64,000 nt of DNA. Source: Isochrysis galbana. Taxonomy: Eukaryota; Haptophyta; Isochrysidales; Isochrysidaceae. Below the pieces are notes generated by a model that saw only the letters and a program-made list of their open reading frames with translations, had not been told where the DNA came from and did no database searches. The position numbers and the translations under genes are program-made. Location of the stretch: assembly GCA_018136815.1 (NCBI GenBank), contig CM030941.1:2583784-2647783 (forward strand), read 5' to 3'. How positions within the stretch are numbered: position 1 is the first letter of the stretch; every line of letters begins with the position of its first letter. This document shows, one piece after another, positions 41,790 through 54,906 of this stretch.

Positions 41790-43527
41790 AGGATGAGCAC
41801 CTCAAGACTTTGGTAAAGCGCGTGTGTGCTTCCACCGAGGGAGGGGGACAATGAGTGAAGAGTCGAAGGGAGTAAGAGCAGATTGGTTTTGTTCGTCCAG
41901 TGCATCCTTCCTTGCGTGCGCGCGACCAAGTTCCGTGATTCATTGGTGTCCCATGTTACGAGTCATGACCTATGTGAATGCCTGTGAGTGACGTGCAAGG
42001 CTAAACATCTAAATCTAAATATCTTAGAATGTTCGTTCGTATGTTCTGCCACCAGCCACCAAGGTGGGGGGGGAAGGAGAGCGTCTCAAACTCGAAAATC
42101 GAAACTCGACACCCCGACTCGAACATTCAAATGATTCAAACTCGTCAACTCGTCTCGACACTCTGCACTCTACACTAGACACTAGCTAGACACTGGGCAC
42201 TAGCACTAGACACTAGGCACTAGGCACTAGAGACACTAGACATTCAAAACGCCCCCCTCGCCGCGCCTACCCCCCCCCCCCCCGGTACAGTTTACAGTTA
42301 GTTCATATTGTTCATATTGTTCATATTGTTTACGTAAACAACCCTGTTTACGTTCACGTTCACCAAGACTCGCTGCTCTTGTAAACGGACGTGAACACCC
42401 GTTTCATATCCCGCGTTTGGTGAAGGTAAACAAGTGTTCATAAACTGTTTAGTAAACTCCGAACACTGCCTTCTTCTAGTTGGAACCAATTGTTTTGTAG
42501 AGCGGGAGGTTTCTTCTGCGTCTTGTGGGTGTCTCCTCCCTCTCTCCCTGGCCTCCGGCGAAGCGGGGCGTCTGGAGGCGCCGACTACCTCTCCTGCTAC
42601 TGCTCCTCTCTCTCTCCCCCCCCCTCTCCTACTCTCTCTCTTCACCCTCCCTGCTTCTCTCTCTCTCTCTGTCTTGTCTCCCTTCCCTCCCTCTCTCCCT
42701 CCCTCCCTCTCTCCCTCCCATTCTCCTTCTCTCTAGCTCTAGGTGACCCTTGCAACAGATCGTCTTGAAAGTCGAACCCGAATAAAGTACATCTGTGCAA
42801 CAATATTGTGGAGCGAGGGTAAGTAAGGAGGGGGGAGAGAAGGTAGAGGGACCGAGGCGATCAGTAGGTGGACAAGGAAGAAGATTCAAAGGGACGGGAG
42901 GCTGAGAAAGCGAGAGAGAGAGAGAGAGAGGAGAGCGAGCAGGAGGAAGAGAGAGGGAGGGAAATGGTTCGAGAAGAAAGAGATCATAGTAGTAGGGAGA
43001 AGAGATAGTGAAAAGGGAGAAGGGAGAGGGGGAGGAGAGAGAGAGGAAGAGGGTGGGTTGCAAGGAGGAGCGGGGGGGGGGCATCCAAGCCGAGCGCCCG
43101 CCCCCCCCCCCCCCGCCCCTTCAGCGCCCGCCAGAAGAAGGGAGGTGGCCGTAGATCTCTACTCTAGAGACCCTCCTCTAATGATGTAAAGTAGAGAGGA
43201 TGCAGTCGCTCTCGCTGCCCCCCGCCCCCCCCCCAGCCCCCCCGCCCCCCCCAATCCTCTCCCTCTCTGGGCTCCTCCTCTCTCTGGGCGGGCACCGCGC
43301 GGGGAGAGAGAGAGAGAGCGTGGGGGGAGGAGAGAGGGGGAGAGAAGGAGTGGAGTTTTGAGGTAAACACCTTTTGACAGACCCCTCTGGTTCATCTAGA
43401 GAAGAGAAACCAAAGGCGCCGAGCGATAGGGAAGACGACCCGGAGGGGAGAAGAGAGAGAGAGGGAGAGAGAGAGAGAAGAGGGGACAGGGGGAGAGAGA
43501 GACAGGGCGCTCACACCAGCCGCAGCC
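41790..43527. other. Intergenic DNA with simple repeats upstream of Rab1
   Basis: Contents: CACTAGACACTAGG tandem words (42165-42240), three GTTCATATT repeats (42300-42330), CT-rich and GA-rich microsatellites (42600-42735, 42900-43060, 43300-43340, 43440-43500) and C runs. Open frames here are composed of these simple repeats. The Rab1 promoter is presumably in the right part. Confidence 0.5.
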
Positions 43528-44679
<1,152 letters not shown>

Positions 44680-46004
44680 GTTCCGCTGGGCTCGCGGTGA
44701 GGCTGTCGAGTACATAGTCTAGACCTTCGCAACACACGACCCGCGCGGCTGCACGACCATCGTTGGAGAGTCTCCACATCGCATTCGTTGCGACGGCGCT
44801 TGCAGCATCAAGGGCTCTCGTCGCCATGACATCTCCCTTTGTGCTCATTGGTGCATGCTTGTGAGCCTGACGCTGGTGTGTGCTGCTCCATAACTTCTCC
44901 TACCTGCGGCGATGCGGCCCCCTGCTGTGATTACCAAATGATTCAACCGTCGTACGCCCAATGTTTGCGCGAAAAGGGCGACAGTAGCGCGCATACTGAG
45001 CTCGGCGAAGATGTTCCGCCTCACCCGCCAAACGCTGCAACCTGGACGGACATTGGCTTTGCTTGTTCAACTCTTGTACACCCGCTCAGCGAGGCCGCGT
45101 GAGCTCGGATCAATTGGGCACCTCTGCTCTCTCTCTCTCATAAACTCTGGCTGGATTATGCCTTTCGGCGCCGTGGGACGATGGATTTGGTGCTGCGGGG
45201 TTATCGATCATGGCCGTGTGGGGGGCTCTGGCGACCGTTCTGGGGATGGTAATTGCCGACTCCGGTCTGGAGTTCCTCGCCTTTTCGCCTCTCAGCTGAG
45301 TCTCCTTAGTAATGGAGGGATTACATGGGCGCGTCCACGTTGTGCACGTATCGCCACGGTCAGGGGCTCATATGGCTTCTGCGCACCCAGTGTGACTAGC
45401 ATCGTCGTTTTTATGCTTGTGTAGTGATGCTGTCTGGTGCCGCCGGTAACTGTTTTTGCTTCTCTACCTATCTCCTCTTCGCCTATCGTATTTGGCGACC
45501 GCCGAAAAAAAATTCTTAATAGTCTCGCCGCGCGCGCGACCCTGCACAGCCTCTGTTGTGGTTAGGGGGAGAGCCGCCCTTTAGGTTTCCCAAAGAGAGG
45601 CCCTCTCTTTGTTTTCCTGCCTTCGCGTGTCTTGGTTTCTCCCTTCGGGTTGCATCCTCTCCGTCCGATCGGGATCCTCCGATCCCGATCTTCCCCTCTT
45701 CCCCCCGTGTGTTAGGATAGGGGTGATCGCTCTCGATCCCCCTCCCTTGTCCCTTGTTTTCTCATGTGTGCGCCCCCTCTCTTTCCTTGCGCGCGCCCCC
45801 GTGTGTTTCCCGCGTTTTCTCTCGTCCCAGAGTTGCCCGAGAGTCGCGCCCATGGCCGCACTCCCTGGGGCTCTGGGCGAGCTCTCTCGACCGCCGTCGC
45901 CCCAGGCTCGTGTGAGCGGTGTTCCCGCCGGTGCCATGCCTCCCTCCAGCCCCAGAGCTCCCTGTGCTCAGTCCCCCGTGAGCACGGTCGCCCCTGGAGA
46001 GCCC
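44680..46004. other. Intergenic DNA, no gene seen
   Basis: Contains the 3' flank of the Rab1 gene and unique-looking sequence. Short open frames on both strands show no domain. It ends at a transposon end at 46005. Confidence 0.4.
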
Positions 46005-46025
46005 TAGGCCTTGGCAGAAATATCC
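46005..46025 (+). repeat. Left-hand hAT-like terminal repeat, unpaired
   Basis: The sequence starting TAGGCCTTGGCAGAAA is the exact reverse complement of 21777-21797. GGATAT and GATATTT words follow up to 46400. No partner end was found downstream; a related but different end, TAGGGCTTGGCGGAAATGTC, lies at 46768. Confidence 0.6.
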
Positions 46026-47331
46026 GGATATATCTACTGGATATTTGGGCGAATTTTGGCAAGACTAGCTATCTCTAGATATTTCCATAAAGATCCTGCG
46101 TTATATATAAGGGAGGGAAACCCAAGTCGAAACTAGATCAAGGGACGAGTCACAGTCTCCCGCCCCCTTCTCTCCAACCCCTGGCCGAAGCAGCGCGCGC
46201 GGCCTCCCTGGAACCAGCTTCTCCGCTAAAGAGGGAACTGGGGAAGGGGGAGGGGGTTGTTAGGGGTAAAGGTTGGGTAGTAGGGAGGTACATAAGCACG
46301 CTGCCGCAAGCCGCAAGTGTAGCGGGGATTTTTAAGAAGATTTTTTTTATCTCTAGATATTTCCATGGGTGCTCTGGATACTTGGTGGATATTTGGGTGG
46401 GTATAAGGGGTCTACGCGCGAAAACAAAACCCTTGCAGAGCAAGAAAGAGCGCGTGGCTCGGCTGGGGGTCACTAGGAAAGTCCCACAGAGAGGATAGGG
46501 TAGATTACGTTAATAAAGAGGCTGAATAACTAATACTTACTCGATCGTAGGATGATTCCGACAGACACAGACAGAGGCTGCGAGCACCAGCGCCATGCCG
46601 CGGCGAGATGAAGCCCTCCTGCCCCCGGACCCGCAGCCATTGCCATTGCCATCCCCCATGCCTGCCCGAGCAAATGCGCGACGCGCGAGGCACAGGCTCG
46701 CTCGCGTTTGCGCCGCTCGCTCAGCTCGCGCCGCGCGCCGTGCCAATTGCCCTGTAGAGAGAGATAGGGCTTGGCGGAAATGTCTCGTTTTTTCTGCCCA
46801 AATGTCTCTCAGAAATGGGCGAGACATGTCTCGTCCTGCAGCCCAAATGTCCTGTAAAATGTCTTGCAGCTTATTTTTTTTTCGTGGTGCGCAGAAGACG
46901 GTAGATAAGGAAGAAGGCTCGTACTCATGCCGCGATATTCATGCCAAAAGGCCTGAATACAACAATACAGTCTTAAGTAGAGTGTTCTTATGTCTATGTC
47001 TTGGTACTCTTTCTATGTAGGCATACTTACTCAATCCCACGCCGCTTGCTCTCTCCGTATACGGTGACGCTCGCTCTAGAAGCCCAATCAATCGCCGGCA
47101 CCTGCTTATAGCGCACTGATGTGTGCGCAAACGCCTGCCTAGGGCTGGCCAGCTGGCCATCACTTGGCAATTCCAAGACTTTCGCGCTTGCCTCGCCCAA
47201 ATTTTCTTTGGTATTTTGGCATCCCTCCCACCTAAACTTTGAACAAAATTTCTCTCTCTTGGTTTGCGCTGCGCTGCACTACAGCCCTAGTCCGTGCACA
47301 CACACGCAGCCCACTAGCCCTCTAGCCTCTA
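46026..47331. other. Repeat-rich intergenic DNA
   Basis: GATATTT-type subterminal words lie at 46070-46090 and 46355-46400, and ATGTCTC words at 46780-46870, both typical of hAT-like elements. No gene is recognised. The last bases are the target site of the nested element that starts at 47340. Confidence 0.45.
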
Positions 47332-47339
47332 GCCATCCA
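47332..47339. repeat. Target-site duplication GCCATCCA, left copy
   Basis: Immediately precedes the outer hAT element; the same eight bases follow its right end at 56264-56271. Confidence 0.9.
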
Positions 47340-47591
47340 TAGGGCCAGGCCAAGATATGTCATATATGTTTGGCATATTTCGGTGGATATTTTGGCATGC
47401 ATATATGCAACATATTTCGGTGCATAAAAGACCACTGTACATATATGTCGACATATATGTGGCGCGCGCGCGCGCGCGCGGCAAAATCTTCTCCCGCGGC
47501 GCGAGCGAGACCCGAGACCCGACGCCACCAGCAGCCCCCATGCCCCCCCCCTCCATACCCGCCATAGCAGGAAGGAGAGGTGCGAGTAGCC

Positions 47592-48434
47592 TGTCGCATT
47601 CGCGAATCGACACTCGTTAGGCTTCGCTCTTCTCTTCGTCGTTCGGTATTTATCGTTATAATTCTCTCGTTCTCGTTCTCGGTCAAAAGCTTCGCTTGGA
47701 TACATGGGATCGTGGGTTGTGGAGCGCCCTCTCTCTTTCTCTCGAAAGAGAAGGGAAGTTTCCCCACCTTTCTTCCTCCCAGGCGCCTCGCAAATAGGTT
47801 TAATTTGCTATCTCTACAGCGGTTCTTTATCTGCTTCTGGGGGCAATCAGGTTTACGACCTCTTCGTATCTCCCCCTTAGGCACATCGCACTCCTTTCGT
47901 CTTATTTGGTAGGTCTCTTGGAATCTTGTGCGGCAGGATTGCCCCTCGTTTCCGTTATGGTGCGATTCCCCTTCCAGACGGGATCGCCGACAGATCGCCT
48001 TCTGATCGTCGTCCGTCGTCGTCTGGCCGGAGTGTTTGGGTTTGATTTTAGTCGAGTTATGTGAGAAAGTCGTGGGGCGAGAGTCGAAGTGTTTTCCTGG
48101 GTGTCGTTGTCCGTCGTCCTGTCGTCAGTCGTCATCCGTCGTCGCTCTCGCTCTCGTCGCTCTCGCTCTCGTAACACTCGTACCCAACAAACTCGCCTCG
48201 CCTCGCCAGCCCCTGCCATCACAGCCCTCCTCTCACTCGCCCTCGCCTCTCGCCGCTCGTTCCATGTCGTTCTCGCCGCCGTCCTCGCCCTCGCTCAAGC
48301 CCGCCTGCCCGCCTTCCTCTGCTGACGGGCTTCAGCCCGTCATCGTCTCCGAAGCCGTCTCCTCAGCCGCGCCTGCCGCCGGCTTGCCACCTTCCTCATT
48401 GCCCTCAGGCCCTAAGGGCCATCCCAATTCGTCA
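47592..48434 (+). repeat. 5' LTR
   Basis: 843 bases, TGTCGC to CGTCA. It contains a TATAAT box-like word at 47657-47662 and CGCTCT repeats near 48140. Its last part already holds the in-frame ATG (48264) of the Gag-like frame, so the coding region appears to begin inside the LTR. The sequence just after it does not match a primer-binding site I can name. Confidence 0.93.
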
Positions 48435-48878
48435 GGTGTAGAATCCTTCCCGGTGCGTCCCGCGCTGGACGTCTCAATGGGGGTCACCCCCACCTCTGCA
48501 GAGTCGGGCATCATGCCTGCCCTGCCCCCTTTCTCCTCTCCGGACGGTCATCCACCACCACCTTCACAGGGGGAGGTGATGCCCTCTCTCGCCTCTCCTC
48601 CTGATCTCTCTGCGGTGCCTCCGCCATCATCTCCGCCTTCACCGCCGGAGTCCGTCGGATACAGGTCCAAGCCCGAGTCTCACCAGGGTGAGGATAATCC
48701 TCTGGAAGGATTCCTCCCCTCTCCTCGCGCATGCCTCGAGGCACCACCACCCTTACCATCGGACTTGGAGGCCGCCTACGAGCCCTACCATCCTTCGCTC
48801 GAACGCCTCTCGGTCGCCTCGGTCGCCCCAAGTCAGCCGTCTCGTTGTGGAGAGGCCCCGGGCCTACTGCCCGACTCC
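48264..48878 (+). pseudogene. Gag-like N-terminal segment, ended by a transposon insertion
   Basis: From ATG 48264 the frame reads Pro/Ser-rich sequence (MSFSPPSSPSLKPACPPS) with no capsid-like helices, no CCHC knuckle and no protease motif. It stops at TAG 48879-48881, and those bases are the first bases of the inserted hAT element. After the insertion, the duplicated target site puts the downstream frame in register, so the segment was once continuous with the polyprotein at 49421. Confidence 0.7.
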
Positions 48879-49420
48879 TAGGGGTAGGCATCTTTATCCA
48901 TTGAAAATGCCCCATTTATCCATGAGAAATATCCAAGAAATATCCATCCGCCCCCCCCAAATATCCAAGCAAATATCCAATGTCCGCGTCACGCGCCGCT
49001 GCCGTTGCGCTTGTTGCGATTATACCGCAACATCACCGACGCTTCCACTTGGTCAGCTAAGGAACTAGCCCGATCAGCACCAAACGAACATTGCAACAAT
49101 GAAAACACACGTTCTGAAGAAGCTGGGTTTGGGGCTCAGACAAAGAGCTACCCTTGCAGCTAAGGCCCAAGTTGGGAACTTGGTGTTGGTGTGGTTAGAT
49201 GCCCACCACCCAAGCACCTGCTTGGTGAATTCCTTCACATCTGCATGGTCAATGTTAGTGTTAGTGCCCCCCGCCCCCCCCACCCCCCCAAAAGGCTAAA
49301 ATTATCTCCCCCCCACCCCCCCACCCCCCCAAATATCCAGGAAGTATCCGAGATATATCCATTTGGCCCCCCCCCCAGAGATATCCAAGACAAATATCCG
49401 GATAAAGATGCCTACCCCTA
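48879..49420. mobile_element. Small hAT-derived element inside the retrotransposon
   Basis: 542 bases with 21-base perfect inverted ends (TAGGGGTAGGCATC... and its complement) and an 8-bp target duplication CCGACTCC (48871-48878 and 49421-49428). AAATATCC words occur near both ends. On the minus strand (about 49283-48990) it still encodes a hAT dimerisation region (VKEFTKQVLGWWASNH, then one frameshift, SSERVFSLLQCSFGADRASS, LADQVEASVMLRYNR), close to the fragment at 21209. It has no catalytic part, so it is a non-autonomous deletion derivative. Confidence 0.93.
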
Positions 49421-52400
49421 CCGACTCCCTTCTTCATCTCTCTCCTTCTCCTTCTCCACCGTCCGCTACGGTCCCGCCGCCAACCTCTTCGGCTTCACCG
49501 GGGCTCAACCCCGTAGAGCTGCGCTATATTGAGCTGATGCAGGCCATGGCCGCACAGTTCTCTCAGCAACTCGCTGCGGTCACCAGCGCGATCGAGCGAA
49601 GCCGACTCCCTCCTACTCCAGTCCAGGCAGCCAGCCCGCCCCCACCTCCATCCGATGATGGCGGCGAGAATGTTTTGCCTCCGCCACCGCCGCTCCCTCG
49701 CTCCTCATCGAAATCTAAGAAGACTCGGAAGGACAAGAAGAACCGCCGCCGCCGCCGCTACAGTTCTCCTACTTCTTCGTCTTCCTCGTCTTCGTCCCCG
49801 GTCTCCAGCTCGCGTTCATCTAACTACTCGTCGACCAGCGATTCGGATTCCGACGGATCATCCGAATCTACGGACTCGCGCCGCAAGCCTCGCCGCGCCA
49901 AGGGTAGCCACTATGCTACCTCAGGCAAAGGTTATCATACTAAAGAGGGACGGCCGTCTATGATGGCCCCCGAAGGTTTGCATTCTAATCCTCGCCGATC
50001 TCTCCGCCCCCACGCTTCTAAGTCCAAGTCAGGCCAGCATAGTAACCGGGAGAGTCGACGTCACGCTAAGCGCCACGCCGCTCCTCCCGCGGACCCAGCC
50101 CTGTCTGATGAGCCGGACATTCTTGAACAATGGCTACGGCACTATGGGCGCCACGGCAAGGCCTACTCCGACTCCGCTGGTGCCCCACTCGAATACCAGG
50201 TGATCACCGAGGCACAGCGCGCGCTCCTGAACGCTATCACCATCGATCCCGACGAGCAATTGTCGCCGTCCCAGAAGCAACGCGTACGCTACCTGTTGGC
50301 ACGGCATATCGACGCGTTCGCCCTCGACCCGAAGAACCCTCGGCACACGCACGTCATGGAGGTCGAGCTGCCTCTCCTCCCCGGCGCTACAGCCCACCGG
50401 CACGCTCCGTCCAAGGTGGGCGACGAGGGCCGTGCCATCGTCGACAAGCACGTCGCCGAGATGGAGGCGGCAGGCATCATTCGTAAGTCCAATTCGCCAT
50501 GGGCTTCGCGGGTTGTTCTCGTCGGCAAGAAAGACGGATCCGTTCGCTTCTGCGTCGACTATCGGGACACGAACTCGAAGCTTCGCATCTCGGACAGCCC
50601 TCTACCGCTCACCGTCGAGGCTATCGACCGTCTATCTCGAGGCCAAGGTTCTCGGGATTCTCTTTTTCTTTGTCTGCTCGATCTTGCCTCCGGCTTCTGG
50701 TGCCTGCCTATCAAGGAGGAGGACAAGCCCATCACGGCGTTCTGCACCCACCGCCAGAAGTACGAGTTCAATTACCTCCCGTTCGGCGTCCAGTCCGGCC
50801 CTTCCTACATGTGCCGTCTCATGGACGCGGTGCTCCAAGGCCTCGCATGGGAAATTTGCATGCCGTACCTGGACGACATCGGGATTTGGTCGACAGGTAC
50901 AGGCAGCACTCTTGAGGAACGCATCGACGCCTCCTTCGAGCAGATGCTCCATCGTCTCGACCTCGTCCTCGAACGGCTCCGATGGGCCGGTCTCTCATGT
51001 AAGGCCTCCAAGTGCATCTTGTTCGCTATCAAGGGCGAGTACCTCGGGCACGTCGTTTCTCGTCGTGGTCTCGAGATGGACCCCAAGAAAGTCGAGGCGG
51101 TACGCTCGATCGATCCGCGTCACATCAACTCGCTCGAAAAAGTCCGCTCGTTTCTCGGTCTTTGCTCGTACTACCGTCGGTTCATCAAGGGCTTCGCGCA
51201 CGTCGCGGCCCCTCTCACCGACCTCACGCGTACGGGTGTCGATGTGGCCACCGTCTCTCAGTCACCTGAGTGCCAGACCGCGATCCGCCGCCTCATCGAT
51301 CTCATCACGTCTGCTCCAGTGTTGGCTGCGCCTCGTCACGACAAGGAGTTCATCGTCAAGACGGACGCGGCCAGTACTCTGGGTATCGGCGGAGTCCTGT
51401 CGCAAATTGACGACCACGGGCACGAGCATGTCGTCGCGTATTACGGTCGCCGCCTCACCGCCGCGGAGCGTCATTGGACCACCACCGAAGTGGAGCTTCT
51501 TGCTGCCCTGGAAAGCATTCGCACTTGGCGACCGTACCTTTGGGGCCGGCACTTCCGCCTCGTCATCGATCACCAAGCTCTCCGTTGGTTACACACCATG
51601 AAGGACACCGTCCAGGGTGGGCCGGCGTCGCGCCTGATGCGATGGGCGCTCAAGTTGTCGGAGTATCGCTTTACCGTCGAACACAAACCTGGTGCTAATC
51701 ACAAAGACGCGGATGGTGTGTCGCGCTTGGTGGCGGCAGACGACGAGACGTCGGAGACGTCCGCTCCTATGCAAGGGGGTGGGCAGCTACTAGCCGCCGT
51801 CGTCCCTAACTCTCGCTCCACCACGGCATCGGATGGTCAGCCGCCAGCCGTCGCCGCCTCTCGTTCTCGTACCACAACGGCATCCAGTCTGCAAGCCGAC
51901 GAACGGTCGTCCAGGTTGTCCTCTACGACCAGGGATTCTATCAACCTCTCCTACCTCGACGTCGGTACACCCAACGCCGAGTCGCTCAAGGAGGCACAGG
52001 CCGAGGACCCTGACTGCCACGACCTCATTCGCTTCCTCTCCTCGTCTCCCCACAACCCCGATCTCGATCACCGTCGTTTGCGCTGGCTCAGTCGCGAATC
52101 CTCGCGATGCCTGTTGCGATCTGGACTACTCTACCGGCGAGTGCCGACGAGAGATGGCGAGAAGCTCTGCCTCTACGTGCCGAAGACGATGCGCCGTGCC
52201 TACCTTGAAGCCTTTCACGACCACCTGTGCCACCTCGGCGACAACCGGATGGCGCGCCTTTTACGCGACCGATATTTTTGGCCTGGGATGAACGCAGACG
52301 TCTGTGAGCACGTTCGCCAATGCCATGAATGCACTTTAGCTAAGCCTCCCTTCCGTCACCTCGCAGATCCAAAGGGACCGCAGGTCGGCGCCTATCCGTT

Positions 52401-53910
52401 CGACATCATCTTCTGCGACGTCGTCTCGATGGCTCCTACGCACGACTTCATCAAGGGCTCTCGAGGCTTCGACAAGCTCCTCGTTTTCGTTGACTCGCTC
52501 ACTCGTTGGATCGAGGCGGCCCCTCACAACGGCGACCCCTCGAGTGCCGACGCACTTCACGCCTTCATGTCATACGTCGTTTCTCGGCACGGAGTACCAA
52601 GGCAACTTCGCTCGGACTCCAGCAGCAACCTCGCTAGTCAACTCACCTCGATCATCCTCGAGCGCACCGGCACCGACCTACGGCCGAGCCCTCCTCATCA
52701 TCACGAGAGCGTGGGCCTGGTGGAACGAGCTCAGCAGACCTTGATCAACATGGCTCGCGCTACCGATGAAGGCGGCGGCCATTGGGTCGATCATCTTCCG
52801 TTCTTTCTAATGAGCATGCGCGCTTCAGCCAATCGCATTACCCGCATGTCGCCTGCTGCCTTGCTCTATGGCCGTGAGCTTCGCCTGCCTGCCCAGCTTT
52901 CTGATCCACCTGACACTGGCCCACCTCCCGAGTTACCTCAGGAAATTCGCTCGTACGCTTGGAAAATGCATTGTCGTTTAAAGGCGGCGTGGGCCGCGGC
53001 TTATGATGCAACTTTAGAATCTCAAGCCGACGCACTAGCCGACACGCTACGCACTCACTCTCCCCCCATCCAATTCGCTCCAGGTGATAGGGTGGTTCGC
53101 AAAATTCCAGGACACCGCAACAAGCTCCTCTACCACTATAGTGGACCATACCGCATTGCTGAGGCGCTTGGCGCTGGCCGCTACCGACTACGCGACCAAG
53201 AAAATCGCCTCCTCTCCGAGGAGGTGCATGTGACTAACCTCCGTCCCTACTATACCCTCACAGATGAAGACCCCGTCCAAAGAGATGAGTATCTGGTGGA
53301 TTCACTCCTTGACCGCAAGGGTCGAGGTGATTCCAGGCAGTATCTCGTCAAGTGGCGTGGTTACGCGAAAGCTGCGGCCACATGGGAGCCGCTAGCCGAA
53401 CTGCTTCGCCGCTGCGAGTCGCTCGTCACCGCCTATGATGATGCTCACCCCTTCCCGCCTCTTCGTAAGCCTCAGATGAGAAAGCGGGCTGCAGAATCAC
53501 AATCTCAGACCGTCTCAACCCCGCCGACGTCGCACGCGATCGAAGCTTCCGTGGGATCCGAGACCACCGGCTCGGATCATCAGGCCCCGCGCCGCTCGCC
53601 TCGTCTCGCACCGTCCTCGCACAGTGGCCCCATTGCTCATGTCTCCCATTCGCCCGTCTCAGCCCGCCCGTCTGTTGCCAACCCTGCAGGTCCAATGATG
53701 CGGCCGCAGCACGCGGTCTTCGTCCTCGGGCAGTGGTGGTACTCGTCGGGGTCGTCGCGTCGGTCGCCGTGGTTTGGCTCCCACGCATTTGCGCACGCTG
53801 CGCTTGCCTCGCCTACCTTCGTTCGCTGTCGCTCCGAGGCTCTCGCACGCCTGTCGCCATCGGATCGCACCCTCGTCTCTATCCTCGATACACCCTCTGC
53901 GTTCTTCTGA
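49421..53910 (+). CDS. pol: Ty3/gypsy polyprotein: RT, RNase H, integrase, chromodomain
   Basis: An intact frame runs to TGA at 53910. First comes a Pro/Ser/Arg-rich Gag-like stretch to about 50100. Reverse transcriptase spans about 50500-51120, with KKDGSVRFCVDYRD and the YLDD active site at 50866-50877. RNase H (51358-51735) has VKTDAAS, TEVELLAAL and IDHQAL. The integrase HHCC finger starts at 52216; the DDE residues are D at 52417, D at 52615 and E at 52723, giving DD35E spacing. GPY/F is HYSGPYRIAEAL (about 53134). The chromodomain (53287-53460) contains YLVKWRGYAKAAATWEPL and may steer insertion to chromatin marks. No D-S/T-G protease was found. The open frame extends upstream into the inserted element, which is not native. 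Confidence 0.93.
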
Positions 53911-54906
53911 CAGTCGCGACTGTCACGCCCCTCCGATATCTATCAACGCCGTCGTTTACGTTTGATCGCGGTACGGGAACGTACGGGAATTCTTTTCCAG
54001 TTCCCCCCCGCGGTCGCCGAATTTCCCCCCCGCGGCCGCCGAATAGTTCCCCCCGCGGGAAGAGAGGTATGGCTCGCTCCCCTTTCGACCACGGAGGATG
54101 GATCTCCCTCCCCTTTCGCTGCGCTCTGTCAGGAGACTCCCGTACCTCGTCGTTTAGCTCGCGCGTGACGTGCTCTATGCTATCGTACTATCTCGCCGTC
54201 TTTCGCCGTTGGTCGCTCGACTTTTGATATATCGAAGAACAGGAGACGCCGCGTTGTAACTTGGGTGCCGCCACACCGCCCAAACATCCAGGTAAAACTC
54301 TCGTAAAAGAGAGAAGGGGATGGGTTGCAGCGTTGAGTCCTGCGGTCTGCCGCGCCGGCCGCCGATTCTACACCTTATCGTCCGGACGGGTGTGGTGGTA
54401 CTTCCTGTCTCTTCGATCGTCGCGCACTATTCTTATAGTTCGTCGTTCGTTCGTTCTTCGATTCTCGATTCTCGATTCTCGTCGTTCCGCGTTCTTCGTT
54501 TCTCGTTCATCGATTCATCGTCGATTCTCGATTCTCGTCGTTCCGCGTTCTTCGTTTCTCGCTCTCGATTCTCGATTCTTGTCGTTCCGCGTTCTCATCG
54601 GTCCTCGATTGTTCGTTGTTCGTAATTCGTAACTTCTCGGTGCGTCGCTCATCACGTCTTCCGTCTTGGTTCGGCGTTGGGTGCGCGGCTCTCCCTCCAT
54701 TCGGATTTATTGTTTCATTCGCTCTTCAGATTTATTTTTTCATTCGCTCTTCGGATTTATTCGCTCTTCGCTCTTGGTCTTGGCTCATTCGTCATTCGGT
54801 CTCGTTCAGGATTGCTCTTCTGCCTTTCTCGTGGCTTGCTTGGAGCTCTCCGATGTCCGTTAGGTTCTCTTCTTTCCTCGCGGGACGCTCGATCCTAGCA
54901 GGGGGG
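53911..54906 (+). other. 3' non-coding region of the retrotransposon with polypurine tract
   Basis: About 1 kb between the polyprotein stop and the 3' LTR. It includes CGCGGTCGCCGAATTTCCCC-type direct repeats (54005-54050) and TTCGATTCTCGTCGTTCCGC-type tandem words (54455-54600). It ends in AGCAGGGGGG, the presumed primer for plus-strand synthesis. No additional gene was recognised. Confidence 0.75.

Noticed and set aside
46768-46790. Paired end for the orphan terminal repeat at 46005
   Set aside because: TAGGGCTTGGCGGAAATGTC is in the same orientation rather than inverted, and no duplication flanks the interval.
50432-51601. 389-codon ORF inside pol
   Set aside because: Alternative frame of the reverse transcriptase with Arg/Ser bias; the functional frame is continuous through it.
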